Under the pieces are notes generated by a model. It saw nothing but the letters and a program-made list of their open reading frames with translations, was not told where the DNA came from and did not search any database. This document shows positions 1-8,866 of a stretch of DNA of 64,000 bases, in pieces; within the stretch, counting starts at the first letter, position 1, and each line of letters begins with the position of its first letter. A program made the translations under genes and the position numbers. Source of the stretch: Bradyrhizobium ivorense (GTDB lineage Bacteria > Pseudomonadota > Alphaproteobacteria > Rhizobiales > Xanthobacteraceae); the NCBI RefSeq assembly GCF_900696085.1, contig NZ_CAADFC020000009.1, forward strand, positions 62,001 through 126,000, written 5' to 3'.

Positions 1-436
1 TCGCCCGGCCATCCATTGCCGGCCTATCGTCTGGGTGGCAGAGAGTCCTTGCCAGGTCTCAACGTGGACAAGCTGGCAGATGCGGTTGGTCGACGTGTTC
101 TTTCGGAAATCGTCCGCTTAGGCACATGTGAGAGCCGCATTCTCTCGTTCATATCGGCCTCCGTTGGATTAGCGCGGCCGGTTGCCGTTTGTAGTTCCAA
201 GCGGCCGCCGCTCGATCAAATCGTTCCAGCGATGTTGCATGAGGCCAGGCCACTTTAGCGAACCTGACCTACGAGGTTGTGACGTCGGAATAGCCGTCAC
301 AACCACTTGCGCCTGGTTGCGACAGGTTGTTTTTGTCACAAGCGCGGGCGTGCTTGATGTCTGGAATCCGCCAAACGGCTTGCTAGGACGACGTCTGCAA
401 CATGCGATCTGTGGTACTTATCGAGGAGAAGAGCAT
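1..436. other. Upstream region of virK without a supported gene
   Basis: No convincing coding sequence is seen on either strand. The notable content is the pair of palindromes at 275-304 and 315-340, listed separately, and a Shine-Dalgarno-like GAGGAGAAGAG at 423-433 that serves the virK start. Confidence 0.5.
275..340 (+). promoter_or_regulatory. Tandem palindromes upstream of virK, candidate operator
   Basis: A perfect 10-base inverted repeat, GGTTGTGACG and CGTCACAACC separated by 10 bases, lies at 275-304. A second, imperfect palindrome follows at about 315-340 (TTGCGACA and TGTCACAA arms). Both share the half-site GTTGTGAC/GTCACAAC. They end about 97 bases before the virK start, a position suited to an operator or activator site. 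The cognate regulator is unknown; a transcription terminator is less likely because no T-run follows. Confidence 0.5.
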
Positions 437-877
437 ATGAAGTTTACTGGCAGAGGGCTGGCGATCCTGTTGTCCTTGCTTTCGGCCGCAAGCATGAGCA
501 CGATGGCGAGAGCCGACGAGCCGTCGCCGAAATACACCGAGGTGCTCAATGCCCTGCAGACCGGAAAGAATGTGAAGCTCATCCTGGACATGAGCCGCTG
601 TGCCACCGCGGAGGGTAGCAAGCCTGCGTCGGCGACGCAGGCTGGTCTGGTCATCAATGCCTTCAGGGTGACGCCCCAGAACGGCATCAGCTTCGCCAAT
701 GCGCACCAAACGGTGGACAGTTCCGGGCATGCCGTGACCGAATACATCCGCCATAGCCTTAGCCGCGAAGGCAAGCTCACGGTTCGGGCCTCGAAGCTTG
801 TCGTCGGGACCACCGAACTCGTGAACCAGGGCGAATTCATCTGCGATCTGCCTGATGGCGCAAGGTTCATCTGGTAA
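437..877 (+). CDS. virK: VirK-like secreted protein
   Basis: The product has 146 residues, the usual size of the VirK family (about 145). An N-terminal signal peptide is clear: charged start, hydrophobic LAILLSLLSAASMSTMARA, then a likely cut before DEPSP near residue 25. The mature part carries the family pattern of a small alpha/beta protein with two cysteines (DMSRCA and EFICDLPDG) and a C-terminal RFIW. VirK proteins are known from Agrobacterium virulence regions and rhizobial symbiotic regions; their biochemical role is unknown. The ATG at 437 was chosen because it has a good ribosome site and leads into the signal peptide; the frame is open further upstream to about 182. The palindromes upstream suggest specific regulation. 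Export to the periplasm is inferred. Confidence 0.75.
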   Translation: MKFTGRGLAILLSLLSAASMSTMARADEPSPKYTEVLNALQTGKNVKLILDMSRCATAEGSKPASATQAGLVINAFRVTPQNGISFANAHQTVDSSGHAVTEYIRHSLSREGKLTVRASKLVVGTTELVNQGEFICDLPDGARFIW

Positions 878-1545
878 ACCAAGAGCACTGCCCAGGGACA
901 GCACTTCGAAGCCGTTTCCTTAACGCGTGGATGCTTCACCGAACATGGCACGATAATCTAGATCGTGAAGACGGCCAGATTGTTTTTGACCGTCTTTTCG
1001 TCCGGCGCCCGAGTTGTACGAAGTTGCGCCAGTTCGCTCAACGCCGCCGTATGAGGGCTGACGATCCTCATCGGATCTTTGTGATCGGAAGATCGGCAGT
1101 TCCGGCTATGCTCGTACGATCAGGAGCCAAGGAGCCTCATTAAACCAAAAAACGGGTCGCCAAAGTACGTTCGCATCATTGTCCGAGACTCTTGTGAGAC
1201 ATTCCTTCCAATCCGATTAATCTGCCGGCCCGCGATGATTGGCGCTTGACCTCGGCCAAGCCATCGTCTTGTAGCGCGTTCGCATCTTGTATCCCGATGG
1301 TGCTCGGATCTGGTCGTCTGAAAGATAGATCCTGCTTGAGATCATGCTGTGACTGGCATGGTCAGGTTTGGCGGACAGCGCTGGAACGCAGTTCTAGGAC
1401 GTCTGGAAGCAAAAGATCTTCGTGGCTTCGGGAGCCCCTTGGGAAGCTGTCCCAACGTGCCGACGAGCCCTTCGTTCAGCCAAATAGCGGCCGATGGAAG
1501 AGAAGAACGCCGCCTCCGGGTAGGCTTTCGGCCGTGTAGGGCTGA
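878..1545. other. Gene-poor stretch
   Basis: Short open frames occur on both strands but none shows family features or a credible start. The right part runs directly into the effector relic that follows, so some of it may be unrecognisable decayed effector sequence. Confidence 0.4.
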
Positions 1546-2118
1546 CCGTGGATCAAGAAACGGGTCATTGGGACATCCTGGCTCGGCAGAGAGCTCTATG
1601 ATGTTACTGAGGAGGACGATCGCCTCATCCAGGCAGCGTCCGGTGCTGCTCTCGAGCGAGGCCCACCGCCGAGCTCTGTCACCATCAGTATTTATGATCG
1701 TCGGCTTCGCAAATTGGCTGAGGAGCTGAAACGGTCGGGCAAATCAATGGCTAGCCTGGATGACGATAAGTTACTCAGTTACGCCAGCAAGCTGCTGCCA
1801 AACGACAAGATCAAAGCGCCGCTCAGGAAGAGCTTTTCGATGCCGCGACCTGGCAGCCTAGCTCGCGGCCGCAGAATTTCGCCTCTGAAGACTATTTTGG
1901 ACGGATGATGAACCAAGGCGCTGCGGCCCAGAGCACAGTGGGACTTCTTGCCTGTTGCGGAACATCCGGTCATGAACTACGAGATTGCCGGCGAACGCTA
2001 CACGGCCATGTTGGGACCGGGAGGACCCAACGACGTTCACTGCGCGGAGGCGCTGCAGCATGGGGCGGGGGCCCCAAAGAAAGTTCGTAACAAAAAAGGG
2101 GGACGGTTGAAAAGTTGA
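1546..2118 (+). pseudogene. Relic of a repeat-containing type III effector
   Basis: Two open segments lack a plausible start. The first (1546-1908) reads through TEEDDRLIQAASGAALERG and VTISIYDRRLRKLAEELK, then SLDDDKLLSYASKLL and PNDKIKAPL. I recognise this helical repeat style from large rhizobial effectors of the NopD (SUMO-protease) group. The second (1942-2118, another frame) contains NYEIAGERYTAMLGPGGPND, clearly related to MTYEIQGHRYTAGLEGSNRV of the tts-box gene at 12928. No protease domain remains. Stop codons and a frame change between the segments show it is dead. The link to NopD is from memory of repeat style, not from a search. Confidence 0.55.
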
Positions 2119-2447
2119 ACTGCAAGAGGGGTGTGCCGCTCCATTGATGATCGTGGTCCGTCAGCTTTCGATTGAGGCGATCCGCGGTATGATCGCGACG
2201 ACGGGTATGCCATTCGGCGAGTTTCGATGATCCGAGACCTGCGCAGGGCGAAGTAGCACTCCTTTAGATCAGCTAGATAGTCATTTGGGCGGCATCAAAA
2301 CCGTGAATAGAGCGGAGTTTTGTCCGTTCCTGACGCGATTTCATCGAAACGTGAATTCTAAAAGACCGTCGAGATTTTTGCGCTCTGGTCGACTGCCCTG
2401 AAACTCGCCGGGACACGAAGCCATCCGTACACCAACTCGGTCATACG
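2119..2447. other. Intergenic region left of the NifA site
   Basis: No gene is supported. A string CGTCAGCTTTCGATTG at about 2158-2173 resembles the left half of a TtsI box but lacks the TCGAAAGC core. Confidence 0.4.
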
Positions 2448-2463
2448 TGTTCGGAGTCCGACA
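2448..2463 (+). promoter_or_regulatory. NifA upstream activator sequence
   Basis: TGT and ACA are separated by exactly 10 bases, the established NifA binding pattern. It lies 98 bases upstream of a consensus sigma-54 promoter on the same side of the methyltransferase gene, the normal geometry for a NifA-activated promoter. Confidence 0.75.
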
Positions 2464-2560
2464 CTCGCGCCGACACGCTCGCCGGGGCGGCAGAACACCC
2501 CAGGGCTGCCGGCGCCCGTTCTCCAAGGAAATCAGAAGCCGAGCGCGATTTGAATTCCGA

Positions 2561-2576
2561 TGGCACGGCCGTTGCT
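2561..2576 (+). promoter_or_regulatory. Sigma-54 (RpoN) -24/-12 promoter
   Basis: TGGCACGGCCGTTGCT matches the consensus TGGCACG-N4-TTGCW at every fixed position. With the NifA site upstream it predicts transcription from about 2588 rightward, giving a leader of about 190 bases before the methyltransferase ATG at 2778. Expression would then be confined to low-oxygen, nitrogen-fixing conditions in nodules. Confidence 0.8.
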
Positions 2577-2777
2577 ATTGAGAGGCAACGATAGTCAGCG
2601 AAGGCGCAAAGTGCATCAGACCCGTTGGGACAAACCTGCTCGAAACTTCTTTAAACCAGTAGGCCTTGTACAGTGCACCGAGCGTGAACAGCTGCCGCAG
2701 TTGCTCAATAGGGCGTTCCATCGATTGGATGGCAGGACGATGAGGCAAAGCGCGCGCTAGCGAACTGGAGAGTTGAA

Positions 2778-3467
2778 ATGACTGCCCCCCAAGCCATATC
2801 GGCGCGACGCCAAACGACCGATGTAGACGCTATGATCGCGGATCTGCGGTCATGCGAACACCCGCACGACGTGGAAGTGTGCGGTATGCTCTTGCACATT
2901 CTCCCCGGCGTTCTGTCGCCACGCCTAAGTCACGCTCCCGATGCCTTGATATCGAAGTGGCACATCCAATCTGGAGCAACAATATTGGATCTGGGATGCG
3001 GATCAGGCGTCCTGGGGTTGGCGGCACTTCGCGCTGGGGCAGAACACCTGGTGGCTCTCGATATCAATCCGCAAGCCGTTCTCACCACAAAGTTAAACAT
3101 CGAGCGGTTAGGTTATACCGAGCAAGCAGAAGCGCGCCTCAGTGACATTTATTCTGCCCTGCTGCCTGAAGAAAAGTTCGACCTTATTCTGTTTGCCGCT
3201 CCGTACTGGAACCGAAAAGCAAGGGACGACCTGGAGCGTTCTTGTTTTGACGAAGACCACAGAGCGATGGCCACAGCTCTCGGGGGAGCGCATAATTGGC
3301 TCAACGCCAATGGCCTGATGTATGTCGTCTTTTCTGATCAGGGAGATATTGGGCACGTCCTGAACTTGATCGAAAACAGCAAGCTGCGTGCTAGAAATAT
3401 GCATATTTTCCGACCATCGATTCATGGGGGGCATATCCGGATCATCTGGGAGCTAACGGTTCGGTGA
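2778..3467 (+). CDS. Class I SAM-dependent methyltransferase
   Basis: The product has 229 residues and a Rossmann methyltransferase core. The SAM-binding motif I is DLGCGSGVLG at residues 71-80, and the acidic ribose-binding end of strand 2 is LDINPQA near 94-100. The motif IV position reads FAAPYWN (139-145), close to the NPPY of the small-methyltransferase group (PrmC, RlmG, TrmN6-like), but with AAPY instead of NPPY, so an N-methylated protein or nucleobase substrate should not be assumed. A ribosome site GGAGAG precedes the ATG. It is the first gene after the NifA/sigma-54 promoter and is followed by an FAD amine oxidase, which suggests a nodule-specific small-molecule pathway. The substrate is unknown. 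Confidence 0.8.
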   Translation: MTAPQAISARRQTTDVDAMIADLRSCEHPHDVEVCGMLLHILPGVLSPRLSHAPDALISKWHIQSGATILDLGCGSGVLGLAALRAGAEHLVALDINPQAVLTTKLNIERLGYTEQAEARLSDIYSALLPEEKFDLILFAAPYWNRKARDDLERSCFDEDHRAMATALGGAHNWLNANGLMYVVFSDQGDIGHVLNLIENSKLRARNMHIFRPSIHGGHIRIIWELTVR

Positions 3468-3607
3468 AGCCTCTTCCGCTCCTGGATCCCGCCAAGCGCT
3501 GCTGCTGGTCAAACTGTTAAAGTGCCGGTTCAGGACTCGTTCGGATCGGTAGTTCGATAACGAAGACCGCCGGCCGAGCCTGATGCGTTGCAGAACGAGT
3601 TCGTCGG

Positions 3608-4891
3608 ATGCAAGGCAATCGCAAGTCGCACGGGTTATGGGAGCTGACGGCGCCAGCGCCGCCGTATACCGGCCCTCTCGTGGGTGATTTGCAAGCCGAT
3701 GTCGTTGTGATCGGCGGTGGATATACTGGACTCTCTGCGGCTATCCACCTCGCGGAGGGCGGCGTGCGCGTCCTCCTGCTGGAGGCATCCGAAATTGGAT
3801 TCGGCGGTTCCGGGCGCAACGTCGGGCTCGTCAATGCGGGCATGTGGGTCATGCCCGACAAGCTCTCAGACACGCTTGGCCCTCCGTTTGGAGAGCGGCT
3901 CATCGAATTACTGGGTGGAGGACCGCAAGAGGTTTTTGAACTGATCGAGAGACATGGGATCGACTGTGAAGTTGAGCGCACGGGGACCCTGCATTGCGCG
4001 GTCGGCCGCAGGGGCTTAGAGGAAATCCAGATTCGTGCCGAACAGTGGCGGAAACGCGGCGCTCCGGTCCTGGTGCTTGATGCGAAGGAAACGCGCAGAA
4101 AGGTCGGTGGTGGCAACTATACCGGCGCGCTGCTCGACACGCGCGCCGGTACAATACAGCCACTGGCCTATGTGCGCGGCTTGGCACGCGTTGCGCTTGC
4201 AGCGGGCGCGAGGATATTCGCGCAGACCGAGGTCCTCACAGTCAGCGACATGGGGTTGCGCTGGAGGGTCGGCACGGCAATGGGATCTGTATGTGCTGAG
4301 TGGGTAATCGTCGCCACCGACGCCTACGGCAAAAGACCTTGGCTGCAGGTTCAGCGAGAGCAGATCTGTCTACCCTACTTCAATTTGGCAACGCGGCCCT
4401 TACCAGATCGTCTCAGGACCTCAATCTTGCCCGAACGCCAAGGAGCATGGGACACCCGCGAGGTCCTTTCCTCGTTTCGCTGCGATCAGTCCGGCCGTCT
4501 GGTGTTCGGCAGCGTTGGCGCTCTGGAGGGTATCGGCGCCTTGGTTCACCGAGCCTGGGCGATCAGGTCGCTACGCAGGCTGTTTCCGCAGCTCGGCGAC
4601 GTCGAGTTCGAAGCCGGCTGGTTCGGGATGATCGGGATGACTCCCAACCATCTGCCGCGCTTTCACAAGCTCGACCGTAACCTCGTCTCCTTCGGTGGTT
4701 ACAACGGGCGCGGGATTGCACCGGGGACCGTCTTCGGCCGCGTGTTGGCGTCCTACGTCCTCGGCCGCCTTGCGGAAAAGGATTTACCACTTCCAGCCGC
4801 GCCGGTTGAATATCGGCGGTTTCGTGCCGCCCGTGAGGCCCTCTACAGAGCAGGCTCTCAACTGGTTCACCTCACTGAAGCGCGGCTCTGA
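3608..4891 (+). CDS. FAD-dependent amine/amino-acid oxidase (DAO family)
   Basis: The 427-residue product has an N-terminal dinucleotide-binding motif VVVIGGGYTGLSAA (residues 32-45) with the acidic LLLEASEIGFGGSGRN stretch after it, typical of DAO-family flavoproteins such as gamma-glutamylputrescine oxidase (PuuB) and related glycine or pipecolate oxidases. The C-terminal FAD-binding segment FGGYNGRGIAPGT is also present. Such enzymes oxidise secondary or primary amines to imine/aldehyde with release of hydrogen peroxide; the substrate here is not predictable. The start is chosen at the first ATG before WELTAPAP, a conserved N-terminal feature. It lies 140 bases after the methyltransferase gene with no visible terminator, so co-transcription from the NifA promoter is likely but inferred. 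Confidence 0.8.
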   Translation: MQGNRKSHGLWELTAPAPPYTGPLVGDLQADVVVIGGGYTGLSAAIHLAEGGVRVLLLEASEIGFGGSGRNVGLVNAGMWVMPDKLSDTLGPPFGERLIELLGGGPQEVFELIERHGIDCEVERTGTLHCAVGRRGLEEIQIRAEQWRKRGAPVLVLDAKETRRKVGGGNYTGALLDTRAGTIQPLAYVRGLARVALAAGARIFAQTEVLTVSDMGLRWRVGTAMGSVCAEWVIVATDAYGKRPWLQVQREQICLPYFNLATRPLPDRLRTSILPERQGAWDTREVLSSFRCDQSGRLVFGSVGALEGIGALVHRAWAIRSLRRLFPQLGDVEFEAGWFGMIGMTPNHLPRFHKLDRNLVSFGGYNGRGIAPGTVFGRVLASYVLGRLAEKDLPLPAAPVEYRRFRAAREALYRAGSQLVHLTEARL

Positions 4892-5031
4892 TCCGCCTAG
4901 TGTCATCGTATATCCGATCTAGCGGGTTTACCATCGGTTTGGGCATTTGCGGCACGAGGCGAGTGAATTGGCTTTGGTTGTATGTCGTTCTTCAGAGAAG
5001 TCTTGACCTCCTCACTCGCGCGATGCGGCCG

Positions 5032-5916
5032 TCACGACTGTTGGTCGGCATCCATATCGCATCCCGACGGCCGCGGACTGGCAAACTCACACATCCTGCA
5101 GAGCAGAAAGCCATTCATTCCGTTCATGCGATCGACGATTTCGTGAAAAGTTGGGCTTTCGAAGAGATATGCGTATTCGTCGCGCAAAAGATTACCCAGG
5201 ACATGACGGCGCTCAAAATCCATCCCGCACAGAGTAACGTCGCCGTTTGGGAGAAGGACATTCCGATGTTGTTGTTTACCAACACACGTCAAAGTTCCGA
5301 TGGCCGGCTGTCGTGGTTTGATGATATTCGAATCTAGACATCCTCGCCTGCTACTCAGCGGCCGCAACCGCTCTAGCGTGTTGGCGGGAATGATGTCGGC
5401 GAGGTCGGGATGGACTTTGCCCAGGACGATGAATCGAATCGAGGGAATGTTCGCCTCGACGAGTCGGCGCATGACATTGAGATAGGACTTTCCGACGAGC
5501 CGGCTGTTCATATAAGTGCCGTCATCAGGAACGTGGACGACGAAAGCCCTGAACTGCAGCATTTGCAAGCGCCGAACGTCACTCCCGTTCATTCCGACGA
5601 GGGTCGTGAAAATTCGGATGTCATGGCCACGTGCGAAAGCGTGCTCAACCATCCTGGTGCACTTCGGATGGAGCCAAGGCTCCGAGTAGCCGGCAAAACT
5701 GATGTCGGTAGCCGTCGGCACGCGTGCAAGACACCGCTCGAAATCCTGAAGACCTAGGTATTTCGCTTGAGAAACGGGTCTTTGCCGATCGGCGAACTTG
5801 TCTTGGGGGCAATAAGAACACCGGACGATGCATCCTGCGGTCGTGGTTATCTCCAATACCCTGCGACCAGGATTGGCGGCGCGTAAGTTTTGTAACACCA
5901 TGGGATATGCCGTCAT
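5032..5916 (-). CDS. Radical SAM protein with SPASM-like C-terminus
   Basis: The 294-residue product has the radical SAM cluster motif CIVRCSYC (CxxxCxxC, residues 29-36 from this start), followed by a GYSEPWLHP segment that corresponds to the GGEP SAM-binding motif. The C-terminal part has further cysteines in a SPASM-like order: TCVGKQQ, DVTLCGMDF, then LLCRMCEF. SPASM proteins bind auxiliary iron-sulfur clusters and often modify peptides, but many other reactions are known. The ATG at 5916 was preferred over 5946 because AAAGGA precedes it at a good distance. It converges on the FAD oxidase gene, so it is outside the NifA-driven transcript. No precursor peptide is apparent beside it. The substrate is unknown. 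Confidence 0.75.
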   Translation of the reverse strand: MTAYPMVLQNLRAANPGRRVLEITTTAGCIVRCSYCPQDKFADRQRPVSQAKYLGLQDFERCLARVPTATDISFAGYSEPWLHPKCTRMVEHAFARGHDIRIFTTLVGMNGSDVRRLQMLQFRAFVVHVPDDGTYMNSRLVGKSYLNVMRRLVEANIPSIRFIVLGKVHPDLADIIPANTLERLRPLSSRRGCLDSNIIKPRQPAIGTLTCVGKQQHRNVLLPNGDVTLCGMDFERRHVLGNLLRDEYAYLFESPTFHEIVDRMNGMNGFLLCRMCEFASPRPSGCDMDADQQS

Positions 5917-6952
5917 ATTGTCGGGTCCTTTCAGGCGCCGGAGCAAAAAACTGCTGGAGAAGGAGCGCAGCGTTCGATGAGGAGGCGCTAGCTTTGCTCC
6001 TCACGGATTGCAAATACAGGATATGCACGTTGGCGAAATGACCTACACCAAACTTCTATCTCATCGTTGGCAATGCGCCGATCTCGACCATGCGATACCG
6101 AAGTTGGGATAGGCCTAGCGTGCCAACCCGGCTCTCTACGCGTTGGCCGCTGCGTAGCACCATTGGCTGTCACTAACATCTTCGTTCCGAGTCGGCGCAC
6201 GCCGAATGCTGGGCTGGGTGTCCTCGCTAGAAGGATCTGCGCAGATGCTTCCGCAGCCGTAGCGATGCGGAACCAGCGCCGGATCCGCCCAAACGGGACA
6301 TCCTAAGGCCTCCCGATGGCAGCGCAGGTTCTGGACCATCTTTCTATTTGTCGCGCAAGCGATTGCGCTCGCGAACTGTTCGAGCACCATGAATGCGATG
6401 GACAAGCGATCGAGCATCGCAAGCTCTTAGCGGCGATCGTCCGCGAAAGCTTCCTGTTCCGGTTAGATGGCAAGTTGCTGGTCAGGATGATGGATGAAGC
6501 AGGCTTCTTGCCATATTGAGGACAAAATGGGCCTTTCTCGGCGGAGCGGTGCTAACCGATTTCGCCGACGACCAGCGCGGCTCGTGCTCTCCGCCCGATT
6601 CTGCGGCCAAGGTGCGGCTGTGAGCAGCCGAAGACGTCGCATCTGCCATCTTAAAGAAGTAGGAGGTCGCCCCTCATATTGCACTGTTTGGTGGCTCGAG
6701 CAGCGATCTCGCTGGCATTGGGCGACGTCTGTGTAGCGAGGATTGTTCTCATCGATCCACTGGGCAGTTCGAGTTGGAAAGTCAATGCGATCTTTACCTG
6801 CAGGAACTGGTAGGGGTGACTGCCCGCGCTTTGGCATATTCTGTTGGGGCGATGATCCGCTCGCAACAAAACGCCACGGCAGCTCGAAACGATGGATCGC
6901 GACCTGTGGATCTCCAAGCTCTCAAGAGAGCAAAATCTGCGGAGACACGATC
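5917..6952. other. About 1 kb without a well-supported gene
   Basis: A 67-codon frame at 6316-6519 (+) has a protein-like composition (ends LLVRMMDEAGFLPY) but a weak ribosome site and no recognised relatives. A TTGGCACG on the minus strand at 6119-6126 looks like a -24 element for the radical SAM gene, but the matching -12 element is absent. The ribosome site GGAGA at 6941-6945 belongs to the P450 gene. Confidence 0.4.
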
Positions 6953-8194
6953 ATGAAAACACAATTGGCAGACTACAGAACCGACGGCGCGTGTAAGATC
7001 CCGCTGAGCAATCTGGATGTAAGCGAAGGCAAGCGCTTTCAAGATGGTAGCATATGGGGTTACTTCGAGCGGCTGCGAAGGGAAGATCCCGTTCACTACT
7101 GCCAAGATAGCCCCTATGGTCCATATTGGTCCGTAACGAAATACCGCGATATCGTGGAGGTAGATACCAATCACAAAACATTCTCGTCGGAGCAGGGCGT
7201 CACCATTGTCGACGTGCCTGACAAGCACTGGACGCAGAGTTTCATCAAGATGGGTCCGCCCAAGCACCGCGAGCAGCGTGATACTGTAAGTCCGATAGTC
7301 GCGCCGGAAAACTTGACGAAGCTCGGGAGCTTGATCCGTCGTCGCGTCAGGACGATTCTGGACGGCTTGCCGCGTAACGATGACTTCAATTGGGTGGATA
7401 GGGTCTCCATCGAGTTGACGACGCAGATGCTTGCCACGCTATTCGACTTTCCATTTGAGGATCGGCGTCTCTTGACCTATTGGTCGGATGTAGCTGTTGC
7501 AATGCCGAGAACTGGCCAGCCGATCGACAGCTGGGACAAGCGAAGTGCGATCTTGTCCGAGTGCTTGGCGTGTTTCGCGCGGCTTTGGAACGAGCGCATC
7601 AATGCCAAGCCGCGTCTCGACCTGATTTCCATGATGGCACACTCGCCTGCAACTCGACACATGGAGCCGAGTGAGTTTCTTGGCAATCTGATTCTGCTGA
7701 TTGTCGGTGGAAATGACACCACGCGCAATTCGATTACCGGCGGCCTCCTGTTCATGAACCAGCACCCCTCCGAGCTGCAAAAGCTGCGCGATAATCCCAA
7801 ACTGGTCTCGAGCGCCGTGTCCGAGATTATTCGATATCAAACGCCCATCGCACATATGCGCCGCAACGCCGCGGCCGATACCATCATCGGTGGGAAAAAA
7901 ATCAGGAAGGGCGACAAGGTCGTCATGTGGTACATCTCTGGAAATCGCGATGATGAGGTCATCGAGGACGCCGACAGCTTCGTCATCGACCGCAAGAACG
8001 TGCGGCAGCATCTTTCGTTCGGATTCGGGATCCATCGCTGTGTTGGTCGACATCTTGCGGAGCTGCAGCTGAAAATCCTCTGGGAGGAAATCTTGAAGGC
8101 GCGACTGGAAGTCAAGGTTGTCGGCGAACCCCAGCGAATTGCGTCGAACTTTGTGCACGGTTATTCCGCTCTTCCTGTGCGGATTACAGGTTAG
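6953..8194 (+). CDS. Cytochrome P450, CYP153-like
   Basis: The 413-residue product has all P450 landmarks: I-helix GGNDTTRN, the ExxR in SEIIRYQTP, and the heme-thiolate loop FGFGIHRCVG followed by LAELQLKILWEEIL. The combination PVHYC near the N-terminus, GGNDTTRNS, MRRNAAADTIIGGKKI and the long heme-loop helix resembles CYP153, a family of soluble bacterial alkane and fatty-acid terminal hydroxylases. The frame is open further left to 6743, but the ATG at 6953 has a ribosome site and starts the conserved region. No ferredoxin or ferredoxin reductase gene adjoins it, so it must borrow redox partners. The family call is from motif memory; a role in fatty-acid or terpenoid oxidation is a guess. 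Confidence 0.85.
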   Translation: MKTQLADYRTDGACKIPLSNLDVSEGKRFQDGSIWGYFERLRREDPVHYCQDSPYGPYWSVTKYRDIVEVDTNHKTFSSEQGVTIVDVPDKHWTQSFIKMGPPKHREQRDTVSPIVAPENLTKLGSLIRRRVRTILDGLPRNDDFNWVDRVSIELTTQMLATLFDFPFEDRRLLTYWSDVAVAMPRTGQPIDSWDKRSAILSECLACFARLWNERINAKPRLDLISMMAHSPATRHMEPSEFLGNLILLIVGGNDTTRNSITGGLLFMNQHPSELQKLRDNPKLVSSAVSEIIRYQTPIAHMRRNAAADTIIGGKKIRKGDKVVMWYISGNRDDEVIEDADSFVIDRKNVRQHLSFGFGIHRCVGRHLAELQLKILWEEILKARLEVKVVGEPQRIASNFVHGYSALPVRITG

Positions 8195-8458
8195 GTCGTG
8201 ATGCTCCGGCTTGGCAGCCGCCAGCAGCGCGGTTTGGTCTGCCTCTTTGACCTCTCTCTTCGCTGCACAGTCCGCGAAAGCGGTTGATCGGCGTGAAGGA
8301 ATTTCCGGCACCGGGCTGTCGGCCAAATGCGAGGAGGCCGGCGGCGTCGACCATCTCGGGAGCTGGGCAGCATTCAGCAGGCATTGAGTGCCTGCGAGGG
8401 GAATGAACGGGGTGCACGGCCGAGGCTCTTTGCGTTTCCAGCTGTCAAAGGCAGCCAG

Positions 8459-8866
8459 ATGGATTCCAATTTGGAAGCGACCTTTGACTTAGCGTTTTCG
8501 GTACGTCAGGCAATGAGCTTAACATTGAAGATTGTTGCGGTGGGGGCGATTTTCCTTGGAGAGGCGCTTTCGATCATCGCAGAGTTGATTGCCTCAAAGC
8601 AGTTTGGAAAGGCCGGCGGAGATCTGACAACGCTCCTGCCGATGTGTCTGCTGATATCCGTCGGCGGCATCCTGCTCGTCTTCGGATATGCACTGGGCTA
8701 CATGCATCTTGAGAACATCTGGATCATCATCGCGATATCGGTAGGAGCTATTTTAGTGGTGGAACCGACTCTAACCCTGCTGCTGTTTCGAGACGTGCCG
8801 ACGGCAGGCTCGCTGATCGGATTGGCGCTCGGTGCGCTGGGCACGCTCGCTGCGATATTTTTATGA
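8459..8866 (+). CDS. Small four-helix integral membrane protein
   Basis: The 135-residue product contains four hydrophobic segments: about residues 20-42 (LKIVAVGAIFLGEALSIIAEL), 58-78 (LPMCLLISVGGILLVFGYALG), 85-108 and 115-135. The size and the glycine-rich last helix (LIGLALGALGTLAAIFL) recall small multidrug resistance/DMT-type half-transporters, but the conserved glutamate of EmrE-type pumps is not obvious in helix 1, where E sits in LGEALSII. The start at 8459 is uncertain; the frame is open upstream to 8327. It follows the P450 gene on the same strand after 260 bases. Function unknown. Confidence 0.55.
   Translation: MDSNLEATFDLAFSVRQAMSLTLKIVAVGAIFLGEALSIIAELIASKQFGKAGGDLTTLLPMCLLISVGGILLVFGYALGYMHLENIWIIIAISVGAILVVEPTLTLLLFRDVPTAGSLIGLALGALGTLAAIFL

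Noticed and set aside
2158..2175. tts-box-like CGTCAGCTTTCGATTG
   Set aside because: The left half fits but one base is missing in the spacer and the TCGAAAGC core is absent; the downstream genes have a clear sigma-54 promoter instead.
4177..4195. TTGGCACGCGTTGCGC inside the FAD oxidase gene as a sigma-54 promoter
   Set aside because: The spacer between the two elements is too short and the site lies within a coding sequence with no gene start after it.
6119..6126. TTGGCACG on the minus strand upstream of the radical SAM gene as a sigma-54 promoter
   Set aside because: No TTGC follows at the required distance and no TGT-N10-ACA lies upstream.
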